From NCBI GenBank assembly GCA_949130485.1, contig OX422186.1:8317837-8381836 (forward strand): DNA of 64,000 nt, read 5' to 3'. The notes beneath the pieces were generated by a model. The model was not told the origin of the DNA. It did not search any database and worked only from the letters and a program-made list of their open reading frames with translations. This DNA comes from Agelas oroides (Eukaryota > Porifera > Demospongiae > Agelasida > Agelasidae). Position numbers and translations under genes: made by a program. The first letter of the stretch is position 1; every line of letters starts with the position of its first letter. Of this stretch, positions 50,701-61,764 are shown piece after piece.

Positions 50701-51715
50701 ATATAACTAGGCAGTTATTTCATCATTTGTCATGACACAGACCATACATAGTCAAGTATATGCTTCTGTACCAGATCTGTTCCCTTCAGTTAATTTGGGT
50801 ACTGTTATTATGATCGTTATTCCCTAGCCTCATTGCCAGGCCCTCCCCGCTAAGGAGTGTGTTAGTGAGGAGAGCCTGGGAACAAACTGGCATTAGGTCT
50901 CAAGGGGATACTTCCGTTACCACCTTATTAACAGACGTAACTGGGGTCACAAATTGTGACTGCCTAAAATTTGGCTGTGACCCTGTGACCACACCTCAAA
51001 ATCATTAGTGACCCTGTGACCACAGGCATAAAAATTTCATTTCTTCAATTCTGCACTGCTCTGTGACCCTTACAACTGTCGTGAAAAAGCCTTCATGATG
51101 CTGTGACCACGCCAAAAATCTTCAGTGACTCCATGACCACATTGTGACCCCAGTTGCACCCGTTAATACAGTGCTAATGGGAGTAACCACCCCTTGCTGA
51201 CTTGATGCTTTGCTGTACTACTTACATCCACAGTGTTGCTCATTGTTAGTGATAGCAGCAAATGCAGATCGCAATGGACTGACACACACTCCACAGTCTG
51301 TTCTTAGGGTGGTTGATAAAGTGCCGTTTGGAGGAGTTGTAATGATATTGGAAGCACTTCCACCCACACTGGCAGTCCAGGTAGGGCCAGTCGCACACTC
51401 AAACTCAAATTGGGAGAGAGTGGGGTTCCCAGTACACTCTGAGGGTGCACCAGTGCAGGTGTAGTTCACGACTACCGACACCCCGCTGTACATGTCCCGA
51501 GTGCGACCACTTGAGAGGCACACGATGCGTGAGCCGTGCACCTGCACATTTATCACTGAAGGGTCTCCGCTAACGGCCTTAAACGCGCTTTCTATTAGTC
51601 CAGTTGTACTTAGCGCATCTGTGTTCCCCAGGTCACTTACGTTGAGCCTTGGGCAATCGACTTGGCAGCTCACAGGTACCGCAGTCAGTGCCACAATGAG
51701 GACTACCATATACAT
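44702..51715 (-). CDS. Gene E: transmembrane receptor with twelve sushi domains
   Basis: Sixteen phase-1 exons: 51715-51226, 50381-50235, 49906-49721, 49333-49160, 49094-48921, 48312-48139, 48068-47895, 47728-47555, 47491-47318, 47252-47076, 46854-46681, 46615-46439, 46263-46090, 46024-45848, 45384-45247 and 44844-44702; 1009 codons. The start at 51715 gives a clean signal peptide (MYMVVLIVALTAVPVSC); an in-frame ATG at 51784 would add 23 residues. The N-terminal domain ends near 163, the Cys-rich module near 212, and twelve sushi domains run 213-915. A 138-nt Cys exon (FCKTCDD..ECSICNDGYEL) and the TM exon (ALILGAIIAFVILLTVILCI) end the protein, with a roughly 20-residue tail. The first sushi is the long 186-nt type shared with gene A and the orphan exon at 61.6 kb; the other eleven are 174 or 177 nt and highly alike. 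Confidence 0.87.
44989..45043. repeat. TAGCCTCGTTCCCAGG hairpin
   Basis: A clean foldback, TAGCCTCGTTCCCAGGCTCT with its complement and a short loop, in the intron before the gene E TM exon. The same core recurs at about 6538, 12808, 16912, 50824 and 54932. Confidence 0.85.
45796..45834. repeat. 15-bp direct repeat, 3 units
   Basis: Three tandem copies of CCTTAGGGATAGT beside the last sushi exon of gene E. Confidence 0.9.
45848..47252 (-). repeat. Two-exon sushi unit amplified in gene E
   Basis: A 177-nt exon type (GRLQTLSNGQL) alternates with a 174-nt type (GTLAAPQNGEI), with matching introns, at about 0.6-kb spacing: 45848, 46090, 46439, 46681, 47076 and 47318. Copies differ by few bases. 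Confidence 0.85.
48313..48920 (-). other. Gene E intron with foldback
   Basis: No exon. Contains a foldback around CATTCCCCAGA (about 48545-48605). Confidence 0.5.
50110..50206 (-). pseudogene. Decayed copy of the Cys-rich module exon inside gene E
   Basis: Downstream of the functional Cys-rich exon (50235-50381), the sequence repeats recognisable pieces of it: the ACAAGCTGAGTTGCA start, a degraded GCACTTCATC segment and the GCAACAGGC segment around the CC pair. The frame is interrupted and the start lacks the CTTAG acceptor. It is a tandem exon duplicate that has lost function. Confidence 0.55.
50588..50698. repeat. Inverted repeat with GCTCCTAGC and AGAGGAGGTTG arms
   Basis: Arms of about 35 bp (GAGGAGGTTGAAAGCTAGTA and complement) around a 40-bp loop, in gene E intron 1; probably a small MITE. 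Confidence 0.75.
50939..51155. mobile_element. MITE with AACTGGGGTCACAA ends
   Basis: 217 bp with inverted 14-bp ends and internal repeats of GTGACCCTGTGACCAC. Lies close to exon 1 of gene E. Confidence 0.75.
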
Positions 51716-51784
51716 GTTTGACTCTAAAGCCGTACGTCTTTGCATTACTACATCTAAGTCTTTCCGCGGAAACTGAAGTGTCAC

Positions 51785-52080
51785 GCCCGCCTAATAATTA
51801 CGCACTTTACATTCATTAGACCGAGCCCCCACACATTTTACTATAGCCGCCGTTAACCTTTGCTGCGTAGGAGGGAGGGTTTTTGCAGTGACCCATGTCT
51901 GTTTTTCTACGGATGGATGCCTCCACAAGCCATGCTAAACCATGTACGCCACATGCACAAGCCGAGGAATAGCAAGCCGGCAACAGTACACCATTGGTGA
52001 TTGTGCACATTTTTCCGCGTGCTAACGCAGTGAAACCAAGGATACTTTATTACTCACGTTTTTAAAGAGTCTCTCGACTA
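51785..52080. other. Upstream of gene E
   Basis: Presumed promoter side of gene E. No clear TATA box or other signal was recognised. Confidence 0.3.
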
Positions 52081-52090
52081 CCTAGACTCC

Positions 52091-52966
52091 ATGATTAACT
52101 TGTTCAGCTTTGACAATGATGTGCTCATTCTTGGTGATATAAACGCAGACCTTGGACTGGGCGGAGGCCCAATGGCCTCTACTCCTATCAATGAACAGGG
52201 TAAAATCTTAATGCAGTACCTAAAAAGATGGAACTTTCTATCTGCTCACCTACATCTCAGTCCTACCCCTGCAACCTCCACCTATGAGAGTGAAGCCCAT
52301 GGCTCCATATCAACAATTGATCACATTCTTTGCCCATCTCACGTACTCCCATCTCTCTCATCCTGCCATGTCATCGAGGAGGAACCCTCTAACAACTCTG
52401 ACCACCTTCCTATAACCTGCCAGATAAGTACTCACCTCCCCAACCCATCACAAAAAATCCAGTCCCCCACCCCGTCCCAACTGGAGGAAGCTCAAAACGC
52501 ATGATTTGAAGAGATCTTATACATCCCCACTAGAAGCTATAGCCTATCCCACCTACCCCTTCCGTCACTGTCAGATTACTCTTCCAACCCCCATCTCATT
52601 GACAGAACACTCTCCCACTTAATCTCCCTAATGAAGTCTACAGCTGACACAAACATCCCCTCAAAGTGTTTCTTTCCCCACCAAACACCTGAGTGGGATG
52701 ATGGGCTTAAGCTGGCCCAAAAGGCCGCTAACAATGCTCACAAGGCCTGGAGAAATGCCAGAAAACCCAGAAATCCTGATCACCCTCTTCGAATTACTTA
52801 CCACAGCATCCTTAACTTGCAACCCTTCAGGCCACTTTCAAATGCTTGGAGACCTTGCTATCTACCATTTCACAGTAACAACACAGAATATGTACAACGA
52901 ACCCAAGATGAGCACATACCCAAGCTACATTGCTCAATGAACACCAGCATACATTTGATACCCTAG
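52091..52966 (+). mobile_element. LINE fragment: apurinic-type endonuclease C-terminal half and linker
   Basis: The frame reads VLILGDINADLG, then STIDHILCPSHV and NNSDHLPITCQ, the late motifs of the LINE endonuclease (GDxN, S-x-IDH, SDHxP). The same frame continues past one internal stop (TGA near 52502) into a linker with EWDDGLKLAQKAANNAHKAW and is lost near 52800. The 5' part and the reverse transcriptase are absent. Confidence 0.88.
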
Positions 52967-54354
52967 GCATTTCCCGCCTCCAGTTCCACAGGCAAATATT
53001 GGAGGTGGGGAAGACCTGGGAATGAGCCTATTGTTATGTGAGATGTCTGCAAGTGGGAAAAAGTAGCACCATGAAACACTAATGCACCATGCAACTCCCT
53101 CATGCTCGCCCCACAATGCACTGGATGATGCTATGTATGCCATAGCAATGTTGTAACTTGTGACAGTAGTGTAAGCTTTTTTGAGCCATGGGCTACATGT
53201 AGTAGTAGCAGCTAAATATTATAGTTTTTAAACAGCAAGAATTATTATTTGAAGAGAGACAGTCACTTCACGCTACTTGCTCCCTCTTATAGTTGGGTAT
53301 CCAAGCTGAAATGTTTGCCAAAACAGTGTTTTTATATACAAGAGCACACCCATGCAGGTGAGAAAAGAAACACAGATGTGTTCGGATGTCAATTTCAGGG
53401 GGGTCATTGCACTTTCCCTTAAAATGGTAAGTCCTGAAATATGGGCACATGACTGAAAATTTAAGTCTGCCTTAGCTAACGGGTAAAATTAACTAATTCC
53501 CAGACCACTAGCCACTGCAAATGATAGATCTCAGCCATTAAAAAGAGCGAGAAATCAGCTACCCCAACATAGAAACCATCATGGCTGCTATAGCTACATG
53601 TATGTTGACCTGTAGCTGGATATATCTTTCAGCTGAGTCAAAGCATGATCATCTAGGCTATGTAACCTAGTCAGTTACGATGATCTGTGGCCAATGGCAA
53701 GTTGCAGTGGTTTACAATCACTGTTACAGTAGACTGACATTCTTTTACATTTTTTTATTTTGCACTGAAAAGTCATTTTAATGAGAGTCCCCTGCTTATC
53801 CTGTAGGCACCACAATGCCTGGATTCTAAAGGACAACAGCAGTCTTCTCCCCCCGCAGACATGCCTGACGACAATGTAATGATGGAGGTCTAACTTGAAC
53901 TTTGTGCTTATAACTATAGTATGCAGTGACTTTCTTCTCTCGGCATCATGGTTATGGTCACAGTAGATAATCTAAGTACAACTCTACAGTGAAAGTTTTA
54001 GTTACTATAGATGATACTTGATAAAATTGCTTGGCACCACGGCAAAATGCATTTATTTAAACGTTCAAATGGAACCACTTCCTGCAATTTTGCAACTCAA
54101 GCGATTGGGTCTCATTAGAGAGCATAAAAGTTTTTTTTTTTTTACAAAAATATATGTCAGTCCACCCGTCCAGTCTAGTGATTGTGACTGTTACCATAGG
54201 GTATATTATCTATGCTGTTACCAGTTGCTATGGTCCTGCCTGAGTTTATTGTCAAGCACATGATAATGAGCACCTAGGATGGCTGGAAACGAGGCTATTT
54301 TAGAAATAGATTCCCGGCTTATTAATTAAACCTGGACCATTTAGTTATACTCAC
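52967..54354. other. Between the LINE fragment and pseudogene F
   Basis: No gene or domain recognised; a diverged copy of the 43.9-kb repeat lies at about 54150-54200. Confidence 0.5.
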
Positions 54355-54818
54355 ATCCACAGTGCTGCTCATTGTTAGTGATAGTAGCAAATCCAGATCT
54401 TGCTGGACTGACACACACTCCACAGTCTGTTCTTAGGGTGGTTGATAAAGTGCCATTTGGGGGAGTTGTGATGATGTTGGAAGCACTTCCACCTACACTG
54501 GCAGTCCAGGTAGGGCCAGTCACACACTCAAACTCGAACTGAGAGAGAGTGGGGTTCCCAGTACACTCGGAGGAGCACCAGTGCAGGTGTAGTTTACAAC
54601 CACCGACACTCCACGGCACACAACGCGTGAGTTGTGTACCTGCACACTCACTGGCAGTGAAGGGTCTCCGCTAACAGCCTGAAATGCAGCTTCTACTAGT
54701 CCAGTTGTACTTGGCGTATCTGTTGTCCCCAGGTCACTTACATTGAACTGTGTGGACAATCGATTTGACAGCTGACAGGTGCCACAGTTAGTGCCACAAT
54801 GAGGAGCACCGTATGCAT
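54355..54818 (-). pseudogene. Gene F: decayed copy of the family first exon
   Basis: This segment matches exon 1 of gene E closely, from the signal peptide (MHTVLLIVALTVAPVSCQ) to the donor site after QHCG. It cannot be read through: the frame shifts just after the CPH/CPQ position, about ten residues around the LSSGRTRDMYS position of gene E are missing, and the frame shifts again in the GAPSEC region. No Cys-rich, sushi or TM exon follows before gene E begins at 51.7 kb; a LINE fragment lies there instead. It is a dead first-exon duplicate, or the remnant of a gene whose body was lost. The close match to E and A suggests a fairly recent origin. Confidence 0.8.
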
Positions 54819-55183
54819 GTTTCAACTTAGAGCCGTCCGTCTTTTCGTATGTATACCGTTTCTACGAACTAAGTGTCACGCCTATTACTACCTTAATTGG
54901 ACCAGCCCCTCCCTTCTGCTCACGCAATTGAGCCTCGTTCCCAGTCTCCCGTACAGGAACGAGGCCACCCGCAATATGGCATCTCGTAATTACTTATAAG
55001 ATCTCAAATCCTATGTGTTATGAGCTAGCTATTAAATTATAGTAAAAAAGAGCTGGATATATATAACACTGTAAAAATAAAAGCTGTACAAAATGTCTAT
55101 AAAGTAGTAGTATTTTATAGAGTAAAAAAAAGAGCTGGATATAACACTGTAAAAATAAAAAATGTCTATAAAGTATTATAGTA

Positions 55184-56108
55184 TTAGCTGGTATCATCAG
55201 GGTCAGCATCAAGAGCACCTTTGTTCACTGTTATCTCATCATCGTCTTCTATGGTCTTCCCAGCATCCACTTCTTCAAGGGCATCCAGAGGGATGTATAC
55301 TGGATTGAGCATTGCATCATGACTACATGTAAGATTGAGGCATGTCATGAGGGAGGGAGAGGAAATAAACAGGGTATGATAATGCGACATTATTTATATC
55401 ATATGCCGTATGTGTATGTTCACTTGTCTGAGTGTCTGCTTGTCTGTGTGTCTGCTTGTCTGCGTGTCTGCTTGTCTGTGTCTACTTGTCTGTGTCTGCT
55501 TGTCTGTGTCTACTTGTCTGTGTCTGCTTGTCTGTGTCTATTTGTCTGTGTCTACTTGTCTGTGTCTACTTGTCTGTGTCTACTTGTCTGTGTCTGCTTG
55601 TCTGTGTCTACTTGTCTGTGTGTCTGCTTGTCTGTGTCTACTTGTCTGTGTCTGCTTGTCTGTGTCTATTTGTCTGTGTCTATACTTGTCTGTGTCTACT
55701 TGTCTATGTGTCTACTTGTCTGTGTCTACTTGTCTGTGTCTACTTGTCTGTGTCTGCTTGTCTGTGTCTACTTGTCTGTGTCCGCTTGTCTGTGTCTGTG
55801 TCTGTATCGCAGGCCTGTGTCTGCATGTTTGTCTGTCTTTGTGTACTAGATGAAGTGGTTCAAAAGTCCACTCCTTCCAACCAGTCGATGCTGGTAATCA
55901 CTGTGAATACCAACAGCATTCTTGAAACCGTGACGAGGATTGCATTTCATACCTGTCAAACTTGTTAACTGATGCAAGTGAATATTTTGAAGTGACCCGC
56001 CTCCTCCAATAATATACTATGGAAACCACAAGTATTGTGATGAGTAGAAGCAACAGTAGGGCACCAAGGATACAACCCAGGATAATACCTATGATATAGA
56101 TAGGTAGG

Positions 56109-56174
<66 letters not shown>

Positions 56175-59100
56175 TAGATAAGCTAAGGTAAATCTGCAGC
56201 ACTAAATCATAGGATCTGTGAGCATCTTGGATGCAGTTTAGGCTTGTTGCAACTAAAATATCCACTAGAAAGTTTAAGTGTCAGATATACAATGAAGTGA
56301 ACAAGTACTGTTCTGTAAATAGAATTAACGAACATACAGTCAGACAGTCTATCGAAGAAGGGAATCCTGCACACGTACCAATGAGCCTTCCAATGTCACC
56401 AGATTCAGATGTAGCCACACAGCTACCATTTGTATGCAGGATATAGCCTGGCTCACAGACTTCACACACCTCTGCCTCAGAACAGTTTGCACAGAACATA
56501 ACAGTACACACGAGTACTGGAGGAAACAAGTAAGTATTGAAGTGAGTAAAACATGGCAAACTAAACTGTAAAAGTAGTTAGACAGACGTTTCACCTGCAC
56601 ATGCCCCATGATTAGACAGACCCAGTTACATGTGGAAATATGGTTGAGGTCAACTAGTAGCACTACAGTGATAGCTATACAGTTTATGCAAAGCTCTAGT
56701 TCACTATAACTCACCACATGTGGATCTATTTAGTGTGTAGCCTTGTTGACACATGTTGCAGGTGGAACCAACCCAGTTTTCAGCACATGTACATGTGAAA
56801 TTGTTCACTCCATCCAAACATGATCCACCATTCTGACAAGGGTTTGATGAACAATCATCAATGTCCATACCACATACATCTCCAGTGTAGTCCATGGGGC
56901 ATGCGCATGTGAAACTGCCTTCCACATTGTTGCAAGTTCCTCCATTTTGACATGGGGTGCCAGTCATACATTCATCAACGTCCATATCACATACATCTCC
57001 AGTATAGCCCATGGGACATGTGCATGTGAAGCTGCCTTCTGTATTGTTGCAAGTTCCTCCATTTTCACATGGGGTGGTTGTCATACATTCGTTAATATCC
57101 ATATCACATACAGTTCCAGTAAAGCCCATGGGGCATGTGCATGTGAAACTGCCTTCCACATTGTTGCACGTTCCTCCATTTTGACATGGGGTGGTCGTCA
57201 TACATTCATCAACGTCCATATCACATACATCTCCAGTATAGCCCATGGGACATGTGCATGTGAAGCTGCCTTCTGTATTGTTGCAAGTTCCTCCATTTTG
57301 ACATGGGGTGGTTGTCATACATTCGTTAATATCCATATCACATACAGTTCCAGTAAAGCCCATGGGGCATGTGCATGTGAAACTGCCTTGCGTATTGTTG
57401 CACGTTCCTCCATTTTGACATGGGGTGGTCGTCATACATTCATCAACGTCCATATCACATACATCTCCAGTATAGCCCATGGGACATGTGCATGTGAAGC
57501 TGCCTTCTGTATTGTTGCAAGTTCCTCCATTTTGACATGGGGTGGTTGTCATACATTCGTTAATATCCATATCACATACAGTTCCAGTAAAGCCCATGGG
57601 GCATGTGCATGTGAAACTGCCTTGCGTATTGTTGCACGTTCCTCCATTTTGACATGGGGTGGTCGTCATACATTCATCAACGTCCATATCACATACATCT
57701 CCAGTATAGCCCATGGGGCATGTGCATGTGAAACTGCCTTGCATATTGTTGCAAGTTCCTCCATTTTGACATGGGATGGTCGTCATACATTCGTTAATAT
57801 CCATATCACATACAGCTCCAGTATAGCCCATGGGGCATGTGCATGTGAAACTGCCTTGAGTATTGTTGCAAGTTCCTCCATTTTGACATGGGGTGGTCGT
57901 CATACATTCGTCAACGTCCATATCACATACATCTCCAGTATAGCCCATGGGGCATGTGCATGTGAAACTGCTTTGCGTATTGTTGCAAGTTCCTCCATTT
58001 TGACATGGGATGGTCGTCATACATTCGTTAATATCCATATCACATACAGCTCCAGTATAGCCCATGGGGCATGTGCATGTGAAGCTGCCTTCTGTATTGT
58101 TGCAAGTTCCTCCATTTTGACATGGGGTGGTCGTCATACATTCGTCAGCGTCCATATCACATACATCTCCAATATAGCCCATGGGGCATGTGCATGTGAA
58201 ACTGCCTTGTGTATTGTTGCAAGTCCCTCCATTTTGACATGGGGTGGTCGTCATACATTCATCAACGTCCATATCACATACATCTCCAGTATAGCCCATG
58301 GGGCATGTGCATGTGAAGCTGCCTTCTGTATTGTTGCAAGTTCCTCCATTTTGACATGGGGTGCCAGTCATACATTCATCAACGTCCATATCACATACAT
58401 CTCCAGTATAGCCCATGGGGCATGTGCATGTGAAGCTGCCTTCTGTATTGTTGCAAGTTCCTCCATTTTGACATGGGGTGCCAGTCATACATTCATTAAT
58501 ATCCATATCACATACATCTCCAGTATAGCCCATGGGGCATGTGCAAGTGAAGCTGCCTTCTGTATTGTTGCAAGTCCCTCCATTTTGACATGGGGTGCCA
58601 GTCATACATTCATCAACGTCCATATCACATACAGCTCCAGTATAGCCCATGGGGCATGTGCATGTGAAACTGCCTTCTGTATTGTTGCAAGTTCCTCCAT
58701 TTTGACATGGGGTGCCAGTCATACATTCGTCAGTATCTGTATCACATGATGATAAACGGTTATCCCTTTTTGCTAGTTTAGAAAGCATAACTGAACTATA
58801 CTGTAGGCTTTTCACAACTTGATTGGCCAGAGACTGTGATACACACATTTACTAGCAAGGTCCTCATCACACCCACATTACCGCTAAAATGACATGTAAA
58901 ATCTAAAAATGACACAGTTGGCTTGGATGTTGACAGCACTTTTGCAACTATACTCTAAGAATACCATATTCCCTCAATTAGATACTGTGGCTACTACATA
59001 ATCAGGGCAGTCATCTATTCTATTGCCATGGATATCAATGAGCTTGCCAAGCTACACATGTACAGTGCTACGTATAATACGGTTGGGTCTGGCACTACAG

Positions 59101-59251
59101 TGCAAAAACTGATAGTGGCTGGCAGTATGTAGTATGTGCAGCCTCTCAGTCCCACTGTCAGGCTTACGATAGCATAATCATAGTCGACTTCAAAGCTGGA
59201 TTGCTCCAAACCTGTAAGGAGTGTCACCAACAATGTGGAAATCAGCTTCAT
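55184..59251 (-). CDS. Gene G: transmembrane receptor with 17 calcium-binding EGF domains and an NPxY tail
   Basis: Proposed exons: 59251-59212, 58736-56715, 56516-56379, 56088-55953 and 55322-55184; 825 codons. The 2022-nt exon encodes sixteen near-identical EGF domains of 39 residues plus one divergent EGF. Each has the calcium-binding start (D-x-D/N-E-C) and the Asn-hydroxylation pattern C-x-N-x4-F-x-C. The next exon (138 nt, CANCSEAEVCEVCEPGY) and the TM exon (GIILGCILGALLLLLLITIL) correspond in length, phase and sequence type to the end of gene E. The last junction is phase 2; the tail carries NPVY, an NPxY motif, and an acidic stretch. The first exon is the weakest part: MKLISTLLVTLLT is a short signal peptide and its donor (CAG|GTTTGG) is poor. 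The true 5' end may lie elsewhere, possibly including the sushi exon at 61576-61764, which is phase-compatible. Confidence 0.8.
55420..55815. repeat. CTTGTCTGTGTCTA tandem repeat
   Basis: About 390 bp of 12-14 bp units in the gene G intron before the tail exon. All three plus-strand frames are open through it only because of the repeat. Confidence 0.95.
56098..56175. repeat. (GATA)n microsatellite
   Basis: About 78 bp of GATA starting 10 nt upstream of the gene G TM exon. Confidence 0.95.
56715..58736 (-). repeat. Coding minisatellite: 117-bp EGF unit, 16 copies in one exon
   Basis: The period of 117 bp (39 residues) is constant from about 56965 to 58720. Units alternate between DVDEC and DINEC types over the middle of the array, giving a 234-bp higher-order period, while the amino-terminal units carry MTGTP and the later ones MTTTP or MTTIP. 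The last unit (DIDDCSSNPC) is diverged and lies outside the array. The open frame on the opposite strand is a by-product of the repeat. Confidence 0.93.
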
Positions 59252-59654
59252 TTTGGTGCAAGTCCTGTCACGATAGCATAATTATCGAGCTTCTCATAGC
59301 CTATTGCATTCTGGAGCTACAACTGCTTTCTCCGGGTCATGTTGTTGGCATGCTCCAGGTTTAACTTGCTCTTGCTGCGAAGTTATGACTCTTCAGTACT
59401 ACAGATACACAGAAGCAGTAGGGTCCCAATCTCAACTATACACAAGCTGAGTATGGTGCTCCTACAGGTTCTAGTTTGCACGACAGGACAGGTACAAAAC
59501 ACTCTTCGAGAGCCATTGCCATGTTGATCTTGCAACGTTTCCTTACCACACGTGACACGGAATTCCGTGCAGGTTCGTAAGCGTGTAGGACTTCCTCTGA
59601 GCTTTAGCCACAGCCCCACCAATGAGTAATGAATGCACTCTGTGCCCAGTAAAT

Positions 59655-59865
59655 TACCGTATAGCGGGAAACTTTCGAGGGAGAAAACTTTCGCGAATTT
59701 CGAGGTTTTGTAGCTATTTGCGAAAGTTTTCTCTGCGAAATTGGGGGCGTGGCATCTTTTGGCGGCGACACTAGCGAGCAATCCACGAAAGTTTTCTCTG
59801 CGAAAATCTTATTTTTTGCCAATTCGTGAAAGTTTTCTCCCTCAAAAGTTTCCCGCTATACGGTA
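59655..59865. mobile_element. MITE with TACCGTATAGCGGGAAACTT ends
   Basis: 211 bp, palindromic over most of its length (GGGAAACTTTCGAGGGAGAA left, complement right). No coding capacity. It lies upstream of gene G. Confidence 0.88.
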
Positions 59866-60786
59866 TAGTGCTAAGTTTAATAGATATTGCACGAGCTGAA
59901 TTTATTGTGCATTCCATGTTTACAAACCATTATAATTTTCATTGAAGATATTACTCCAGTACTTTTTTACAAATTTGATTTAAAATCAGCATTCACTCTA
60001 ATAATGCAAAATATAAAAGCTTGAAAAGCCAAGTCCCAGCTGACGATGTAGCAGTGGTAAAGGAGAAGTGTCACCACTTGTACCTCATCTTTTGCACATT
60101 TACTGAGTGATCGAAACATGTGAATTTAAACACACAAGAGCATGTGTGACATTTATAAATGACATCATTATGTGCTCTTGAGACATGTATAAGATCGACG
60201 AAGATCAATTAGTAGTCAAAACTGTAATGATTTTTTTGTTGTCTCCTATAACCTATCATTGTAGCTGTAACTGAGATCTGATGATGTGTTAACTACTCAA
60301 TATCCATTCCATGCAGATCTGTGACCCCAACCACACCCATTCATTAGTAAGCTTTCAATAGAGCACCTGTCCATACTGAAAAGTGACTATGGTGCCAATA
60401 AAAGGAGCCCCTACAAGGTGAAAGTAAATTTTTCTAAGCCTTTCTGTACAAAAGAGAAGAGAAATGGCCCACCCCATGCTGACCAAGGCCTTTCTACAGC
60501 CCAGTACAATAGCTGTCATGTGCTATTACCTAGAGGGTATTACCACGTTCATGGTGATGCCTACTCACCTCCTCCATCCCACCTTTTTTGCTAACCTACA
60601 CATTGCACCAAGTTACATCAAGCAAACTGGCCATTACTGAAATAACCGAGTTGATAGTAGTCGCTTGCCCTGTTCCAGGCTTTCCCAAATTTTTCCTGAC
60701 ATAAAATCTGGAAGTAGCCTGCCTGGGAATAAGGATAAGTGGTTGCTGCAACTTCTACAAGAAAATTAAAACATTAGAAATGCAAA
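59866..60786. other. Gene-free stretch upstream of gene G
   Basis: No exon or element recognised. Confidence 0.5.
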
Positions 60787-61460
60787 AAGATGTAGGGATG
60801 GCATGCCAAAAAGTATGTAAACAAGGTAGGGATGATACAAAGCTCCATCCCTCCATCTTTTTTACACTAGAGTGCAGGCATGCCATCCCTACATCTTTTT
60901 ACATTTCTAATGTCTTTATTTTCGTGTTTCTGTACTTTTTTGATGTTAATCCCAGTTGAATATTCAAGTGTAACCACAATCTCAGAACTTGAAACAGCAG
61001 TGATAGTTTAGTAGTGGTTTCAAGCATGTAATATGCCAGCTGGAATCTGATAAAAAGCCAACCACTCTCCATACGAGATTTCTAGCCCTTGGTGAAACCG
61101 ATTCCCTGGTTTTTGATCACATGACAACTGACCAGCATAGAAAATGTACCCACAGAACATAAAAACTGACCAATCCCAGCTTTACTGCATGAAGCTGTGA
61201 TTATTTTTCTAGTGTAGCTATAAGTAAACAACTGAATGCAGCGCCTTATCTTTCACTACCGCACACTTTTGCGTTTAGCTGTCTTCCGTGAGGCTTTTGG
61301 GCAACTGTGGGAGTCTTGCTGATCATAAAAGCACTCCAAGAGGATAGCTGGGTACTTTTAGCATAATTGTGGCAAAGGTATAATGTTTTTGCTTAAAGTA
61401 TTGCATATATTGCGTGTCTGCGCCAACGTACCTTACATAGAGTCTACCGACTCTCTGATA
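60787..61460. mobile_element. Non-autonomous DNA element, copy 2 (inverted)
   Basis: Reverse-orientation relative of the 14903-16035 element. The small inner palindrome GATGTAGGGATGGCATGCC (60788 onward) and its complement are present in both copies. Confidence 0.7.
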
Positions 61461-61575
61461 AGATGTTTGTGTTGCATTGTCCAGTCAACCAAATCAGCTA
61501 TGCCAACTTCATGTGTTTGCAGAGAAAGATGAATGGCCATTCATAGCTCATTAATCTTGATTACACTATACTTAC

Positions 61576-61764
61576 CATCACAAACGGGTGCAGTGCCTGA
61601 CCATGCACCACTAGCCTGGCAGGTACGCATGTTGTTCCCACTCAGTGTGTAGCCAGTGTTGCAAGTGTAGTTGACAGTTGCACCCACGAGTGTTTGGTCC
61701 TGTCCTTGTGGGTTGTAGCTCAACATTCCATTTGTGACATCCGGAAGAAGACCACAGTCCACAA
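61576..61764 (-). CDS. Orphan sushi exon (H)
   Basis: A single 189-nt phase-1 sushi exon with good acceptor (GATAG) and donor (GTAAGTATA) signals, intact frame and all four sushi Cys plus the Trp (VVDCGLLPD .. GAWSGTAPVC). It is closest to the long sushi type in gene A (12507-12695) and gene E (49721-49906), sharing NPQGQDQTLVGAT. The intron sequence on its left also resembles that beside gene E sushi exons. No leader, Cys-rich or TM exon is visible between it and 64000. It is either a transposed spare exon, an upstream exon of gene G, or part of a gene whose start lies beyond the window. Confidence 0.6.

Noticed and set aside
54355-54818. Alternative first exon for gene E
   Set aside because: The frame shifts more than once within the domain, so it could not supply a working leader.
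55319-55968. Cys/Leu/Val-rich repeat proteins on the plus strand
   Set aside because: All three frames are open only because the underlying tandem repeat lacks stops.
56947-58749. A 600-residue open frame on the plus strand
   Set aside because: It is the opposite strand of the 117-bp EGF repeat; the minus-strand frame has the EGF pattern, splice sites and a membrane anchor, while this frame shows no known domain.
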